Source of the DNA: Treponema sp.
GTDB lineage: Bacteria; Spirochaetota; Spirochaetia; Treponematales; Treponemataceae
Length of the DNA stretch: 7,368 nt
Assembly (NCBI GenBank): GCA_022510885.1
Contig: JAFLSP010000088.1
Coordinates: 1-7,368 of the forward strand
Reading direction: 5' to 3'
Positions 4,504-7,368 of the stretch are shown in pieces. The notes below the pieces were generated by a model. The model had not been told where the DNA came from. It did no database searches and was given only the letters and a program-made list of their open reading frames with translations. Made by a program: the position numbers and the translations under genes. Numbering within the stretch: position 1 is the first letter of the stretch; the number at the start of each line of letters is the position of its first letter.

Positions 4504-5488
4504 GCCGCGCGTCCTTCTTTTTCAGCAGGAGCGCGACGAAAAACGGCCCGCCGACGAGCGCAAGCAGAATCCCCACGGGCAGCTCAAAAGGCGCGAACGC
4601 CACGCGCCCCGCCAGGTCGCAGAGCAGGACCAAGACCGCGCCGAGCAGCAGGCTCGCCGGAAGCAGGTGGCGCATTTCGTTTCCCACGAGGACGCGCGCG
4701 CAGTGCGGCACGACCAGCCCGACGAATCCGACCAGCCCCGCAAAACTGATGCCCGCGCCGCACAGCAGGGCGGCAAGCACGAGCGCGGCATAACGCACCG
4801 CGCCCACGGAAAGCCCCAGAGACCGCGCCGTCTCGTCGCCGAGCGCGAGGATGTCAAGCTCATTGCGCAGGAAGAAGGCCGCCCCGGCCGCAAGCGCGAT
4901 GACCAGCGCGGCAGGCGCGAGCGCGGCAAACTGCACGCCCGCAAGCGAGCCGATTTTGAACGCCGCGCGGCCGTATATCGTGTCGGGAAGGAGGACGGTC
5001 AGGGCATCGGCGGCGGCAGTGCAGAACGTGTTGGCCGCAATGCCCGCAAGCAGCACCGACGACCTTGACCCGCCCGCCTTGTTCCCGAGCGCGCAGACCA
5101 GCAGGAGCGTCACGAACGCGCCCGCAAAGGCGGCAAGCGGCAGGACGTTCGCCCCGAACGGCACGAAAGACGCGCACAGCAAGACGGAAAGACACGCGCC
5201 CGCGTTCATGCCGAGCACCGTCGGGCTGCCGAGCGGATTGCGCAGCACGGACTGGACAATCGCGCCGCTTGCCGCCAGCGCCGCCCCGCACAGCACCGCC
5301 GCCGCCACGCGCGGCAGGCGCACGAAGCGCACGATTTTGTACGCCGCCCCCGCCCGCTCGCCGCGCAGCAGCCCCCACAGCGCCGCCGGAGAGACACGCA
5401 CCGCGCCCGCGCACAGCGCCGCCGCCATCAGCACGAGGAGCGCCGCCAGCGCCGCGCAATAGAACAGCGGCAGACGTCGGTTCCGCAT
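4496..5488 (-). CDS. FecCD/BtuC family ABC transporter permease
   Basis: A 330-residue, very hydrophobic inner-membrane permease of normal length for the family, with about ten membrane helices expected. Landmarks in order are RLPR at 57-60, QSVLRNPLGSPTVLGMNAGA at 79-98, FKIGSLAG at 177-184, the coupling-helix region LGDETARSLGLSV at 216-228, GFVGLVVPHCARVLVG at 254-269 and LPVGILLALVGGPFF at 303-317. Only one permease is present, so the channel is probably a homodimer as in BtuC. The start ATG (5488-5486) shares one base with the LRR gene stop (TAATG), and AAGGA lies six bases upstream. The family imports siderophores, haem or cobalamin. No FecB/BtuF-type binding protein is encoded in this window. 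Confidence 0.94.
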   Translation of the reverse strand: MRNRRLPLFYCAALAALLVLMAAALCAGAVRVSPAALWGLLRGERAGAAYKIVRFVRLPRVAAAVLCGAALAASGAIVQSVLRNPLGSPTVLGMNAGACLSVLLCASFVPFGANVLPLAAFAGAFVTLLLVCALGNKAGGSRSSVLLAGIAANTFCTAAADALTVLLPDTIYGRAAFKIGSLAGVQFAALAPAALVIALAAGAAFFLRNELDILALGDETARSLGLSVGAVRYAALVLAALLCGAGISFAGLVGFVGLVVPHCARVLVGNEMRHLLPASLLLGAVLVLLCDLAGRVAFAPFELPVGILLALVGGPFFVALLLKKKDARHD

Positions 5489-6552
5489 TATTTTTCCTTA
5501 TAGATGTCCAAAAACCAGTATTGCCCGGGATGCGTGAGCTGCTCGGCATTCACGCGCGGATTGTCAAGGGCGAGCCGCCCCTTGCCGAAAGTCCAGCCGT
5601 CCGCGTCCTCGAACGCCACCGCCGTGACCGACGACTTGAAGAACGAGCGCGAGCCGAGGTAGGCAAGACCCGCCGGAAGCGTCATCTCGCCCAAGGCCGT
5701 GCACCCGGAGAAGGACTGCTTCCCGATGCTCACAAGCTCCGCCGGAACCGCCACCGACTCCAAGGCAACGCAATGGCTGAACGCGCCCTTTTCAATCGTG
5801 CGGACACTTGCGGGAAGCACGACCGCCGTCACGCGCGCGCAGTAGGCGAAGGAGCCGTCCGCGACGACCTCCACGCCGTCGGGAACCGCGACCTGCCCCG
5901 CCCTGCCCGCCGGAACCTGCACGAGCCGCGTCGCGTCAGTGCTGTACAGGATTCCCTCGCGCACCGAGAACGCCTCGTTCCCCGCCTCAAGCGCGAAATC
6001 GGTTACGCCGGGACAGTTCGCGAACGCGCCCGCACGCACGGAAGAAACCGCAGACGGAATTTCCACCGTTCCGTCCTGTGCCGGCGGACAGATGACCAAC
6101 TCCGTCCCCGCTTTATCATACAGAATGCCACGGGCCGAAGAAAAATACGCGCTCTCCTCCGTCGCCTCAAGCGAAGCAAGGGCATTGCAGCCGGAAAAGC
6201 ATTCCCACGGCACACGCGCAAGCCCGTCGGGAACGACGAGCGCGGTCAGGTTCGCGCAGCCGTTCAGCGCATCCTTGGGCAACTCGAACAGCCCCGAGAC
6301 CGCGGACAAATCGAGCGCGACCGCCGCGCGGGGATTCTCCCGCAGGGCATCGCGCAGGCCGCCCAGCAGCCCCGCGTTCATCGCGCCGGAAACGACGACC
6401 CGGTGCGCGCCTTCGTCCAGCTGCCGGACGAGCGCGGCCGCCTCATACGAAAAGACCTCGTGCCGCGTGGCGGCATCCTGCGCGGACACCGCCCCCGCAA
6501 AAACGAAAAAAACGAGCATCGCAAACCATCTGACCAAAACAAAACGCCGCAT
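5488..6552 (-). CDS. Secreted BspA/TpLRR-type leucine-rich repeat protein
   Basis: A 354-residue exported protein. Residues 1-24 are a signal peptide (MRRFVLVRWFAMLVFFVFAG, then AVSA before Gln25); there is no lipobox Cys. Residues about 33-95 form the lead-in seen in treponemal LRR proteins, with VVVSG, LRDALRENP and ALDLSAVSGL. Six or so BspA-type repeats follow, each of the form V..I...AF..C..L..V.LP; cores are ECFSGC (117-122), GAFANC (175-180), GSFAYC (233-238), GAFSHC (256-261), QSFSGC (279-284) and SRSFFK (301-306). Two FS.R/ARGILY inserts at 137-145 and 195-203 are usual for the family. The end is FEDADGW then HPGQYWFLDIYKEK. ATG 6552 is chosen because it gives the signal peptide and lies six bases from the -10 box. 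It is first in the operon with the BtuC-type importer. Surface binding or adhesion is likely; substrate capture for the importer is a hypothesis. Confidence 0.88.
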   Translation of the reverse strand: MRRFVLVRWFAMLVFFVFAGAVSAQDAATRHEVFSYEAAALVRQLDEGAHRVVVSGAMNAGLLGGLRDALRENPRAAVALDLSAVSGLFELPKDALNGCANLTALVVPDGLARVPWECFSGCNALASLEATEESAYFSSARGILYDKAGTELVICPPAQDGTVEIPSAVSSVRAGAFANCPGVTDFALEAGNEAFSVREGILYSTDATRLVQVPAGRAGQVAVPDGVEVVADGSFAYCARVTAVVLPASVRTIEKGAFSHCVALESVAVPAELVSIGKQSFSGCTALGEMTLPAGLAYLGSRSFFKSSVTAVAFEDADGWTFGKGRLALDNPRVNAEQLTHPGQYWFLDIYKEK

Positions 6553-6558
6553 GGGAAC

Positions 6559-6587
6559 AGTATAGCACAAATCCGCCCAATTTGCTA
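6559..6587 (-). promoter_or_regulatory. Extended -10 promoter of the LRR-importer operon, possibly leaderless
   Basis: On the - strand TGC-TATACT (hexamer at 6564-6559) is an extended -10 box with five of six consensus matches. It is followed by GTTCCC and then the ATG at 6552, so transcription would start at or next to the start codon. A weak -35 (TAGCAA, 6587-6582) lies 17 bp upstream and overlaps the -10 box of guaA. There is no Shine-Dalgarno sequence before this ATG. Confidence 0.6.
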
Positions 6588-6591
6588 TCAT
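6563..6591 (+). promoter_or_regulatory. Extended -10 promoter of guaA, possibly leaderless
   Basis: TGC-TATCAT (hexamer 6586-6591) is an extended -10 box, followed by CACTGC and the guaA ATG at 6598. A weak -35 (TAGCAC, 6563-6568) lies 17 bp upstream and overlaps the -10 of the divergent LRR operon. No ribosome-binding sequence is present between the -10 box and the ATG. The layout mirrors the opposite promoter about position 6575. Confidence 0.55.
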
Positions 6592-6597
6592 CACTGC

Positions 6598-7368
6598 ATG
6601 GCAAACGAACGCGAAAAGATTGTGGTGTTGGATTTTGGCTCGCAGTACGCGCACCTGATTGCGAAGCGGCTGCGAATGTCGGGCTACTACAGCGAAATCG
6701 CGCTGCCCTCCGCCCCGGTCGAATCGCTGGGGCAGAACGTCAAGGGCATCATCCTGAGCGGCGGACCGGCGAGCGTGTACGGCGCGGACATCCCCGAATG
6801 CAACCCCGCGTTCTTCGACCTGCCCGTGCCGATGCTCGGCCTGTGCTACGGGCATCACCTGATGGCGCAGCACTACGGCGGCACCGTCGGCAAGGCGGCC
6901 GTCGGCGAATTCGGCCTCGCGCAGCTGACCAAGACCGAGGCGGGAAAGTCGTCGCCATTGCTCGCGGGCATCAGCGACACGACGCAGGTCTGGATGAGCC
7001 ATCAGGACGGCGTGCTTACGCTCGGGGAAGGCTTTGAGGTCATCGGCACGACCAAGGACTGCCCCTTTGCCGCCGTGCAGGACACCGCGCGCAAACGTTT
7101 CTCGCTCCAGTGCCACTGCGAGGTGAAGGACACGCCCGAGGGCGCGGCGCTGCTCGCCAACTTCGCGCGGCTGTGCGGCATGACGCGCAACTGGGACGAG
7201 GACACCGTGCTCAGCCACATCATGGAAAGCATCGTGCGCGACGCGGGCGACAGGAACGTCCTGCTCTTTTTGAGCGGCGGCGTGGACAGCACCGTGGCGT
7301 TCGCCCTGCTCACCAAGGCGCTCGGGCAGGAGCGCGTGCTCGGCCTGCACATCGACAACGGCTTCATG
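6598..7368 (+). CDS. guaA: GMP synthase (glutamine-hydrolysing), N-terminal part; runs off the window
   Basis: The first 257 residues of the enzyme that converts XMP to GMP using glutamine and ATP in purine biosynthesis. Residues 7-195 are the class I amidotransferase: VVLDFGSQY at 9-17, ILSGGPASVYG at 52-62, nucleophile Cys83 in GLCYGHH, EFGLAQL at 104-110, VWMSHQD at 131-137, and the His173/Glu175 pair in QCHCEV. The ATP-pyrophosphatase domain begins at about 215 with the PP-loop SGGVDST at 226-232, then HIDNGFM at the window edge; that wording is closer to what I recall of the large, eukaryote-like GMPS form than to E. coli GuaA. Two amidotransferase positions are unusual: His instead of Gln in GMQ, and HCE instead of HPE. 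ATG 6598 is the first possible start in frame and gives the normal N-terminus. Confidence 0.93.
   Translation, partial: MANEREKIVVLDFGSQYAHLIAKRLRMSGYYSEIALPSAPVESLGQNVKGIILSGGPASVYGADIPECNPAFFDLPVPMLGLCYGHHLMAQHYGGTVGKAAVGEFGLAQLTKTEAGKSSPLLAGISDTTQVWMSHQDGVLTLGEGFEVIGTTKDCPFAAVQDTARKRFSLQCHCEVKDTPEGAALLANFARLCGMTRNWDEDTVLSHIMESIVRDAGDRNVLLFLSGGVDSTVAFALLTKALGQERVLGLHIDNGFM

Noticed and set aside
3910..4749. 279-codon open frame on the + strand, and 6582-7037 likewise
   Set aside because: These frames overlap conserved genes in other frames and give low-complexity Arg/Ala-rich products.
6553..7350. 266-codon upstream extension of the LRR gene on the - strand
   Set aside because: It is antisense to guaA, would bury the signal peptide inside the protein, and has no ribosome site. 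The ATG at 6552 fits the promoter and export signal.

Overview
The window is GC-rich DNA, densely packed with genes, from a bacterium with lipoprotein export and class-typical ABC importers. The best taxonomic hint is the secreted leucine-rich-repeat protein at 5488-6552. Its architecture (a LDLS-type N-terminal segment, BspA/TpLRR-type repeats with an AF..C core, and a short W-rich C-terminal end) is what I associate with Treponema and related host-associated anaerobes. A spirochaete is therefore a reasonable guess, but the GC content is high for most treponemes and the assignment is only an inference.

Layout. Bases 1-96 hold the last codons of an upstream membrane-protein-like reading frame. 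Bases 88-237 form an unusual non-coding block: a 23-bp tandem repeat array that runs into nested perfect palindromes, followed by a terminator-like hairpin (262-305). On the + strand a polar-amino-acid-type ABC permease (363-1040) and its ATPase (1041-1790) follow. A HicA/HicB toxin-antitoxin module (1858-2480) with its own promoter sits next, and then the family 3 solute-binding lipoprotein (2642-3427), which has its own promoter, a structured leader and a strong terminator (3434-3457). The permease, ATPase and binding protein make one complete importer, split by the toxin-antitoxin module. The candidate promoters in front of the two halves share the 11-mer TTTTTCGCTTG at the same place relative to the -35 box.

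On the - strand, transcribed from about 6552 down to 3479, is a tightly coupled four-gene operon: secreted LRR protein, FecCD/BtuC-type permease, FecE/BtuD-type ATPase, and a 74-residue protein of unknown function. All junctions overlap by 1 to 8 bases. No periplasmic binding protein of the FecB/BtuF type is present in this window; the LRR protein is the only exported protein of the operon. This LRR-importer linkage is the most interesting candidate for an undescribed system.

The LRR operon is divergent from guaA (GMP synthase, 6598 to the window end, incomplete). The 45-bp gap between the two start codons is nearly symmetric. Each side has an extended -10 box (TGC + TATNNT) ending exactly six bases before ATG, with no Shine-Dalgarno sequence, so both genes may be transcribed as leaderless mRNAs from mutually overlapping promoters. 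The GuaA amidotransferase motifs are atypical (GHH after the nucleophile, HCE in place of HPE).
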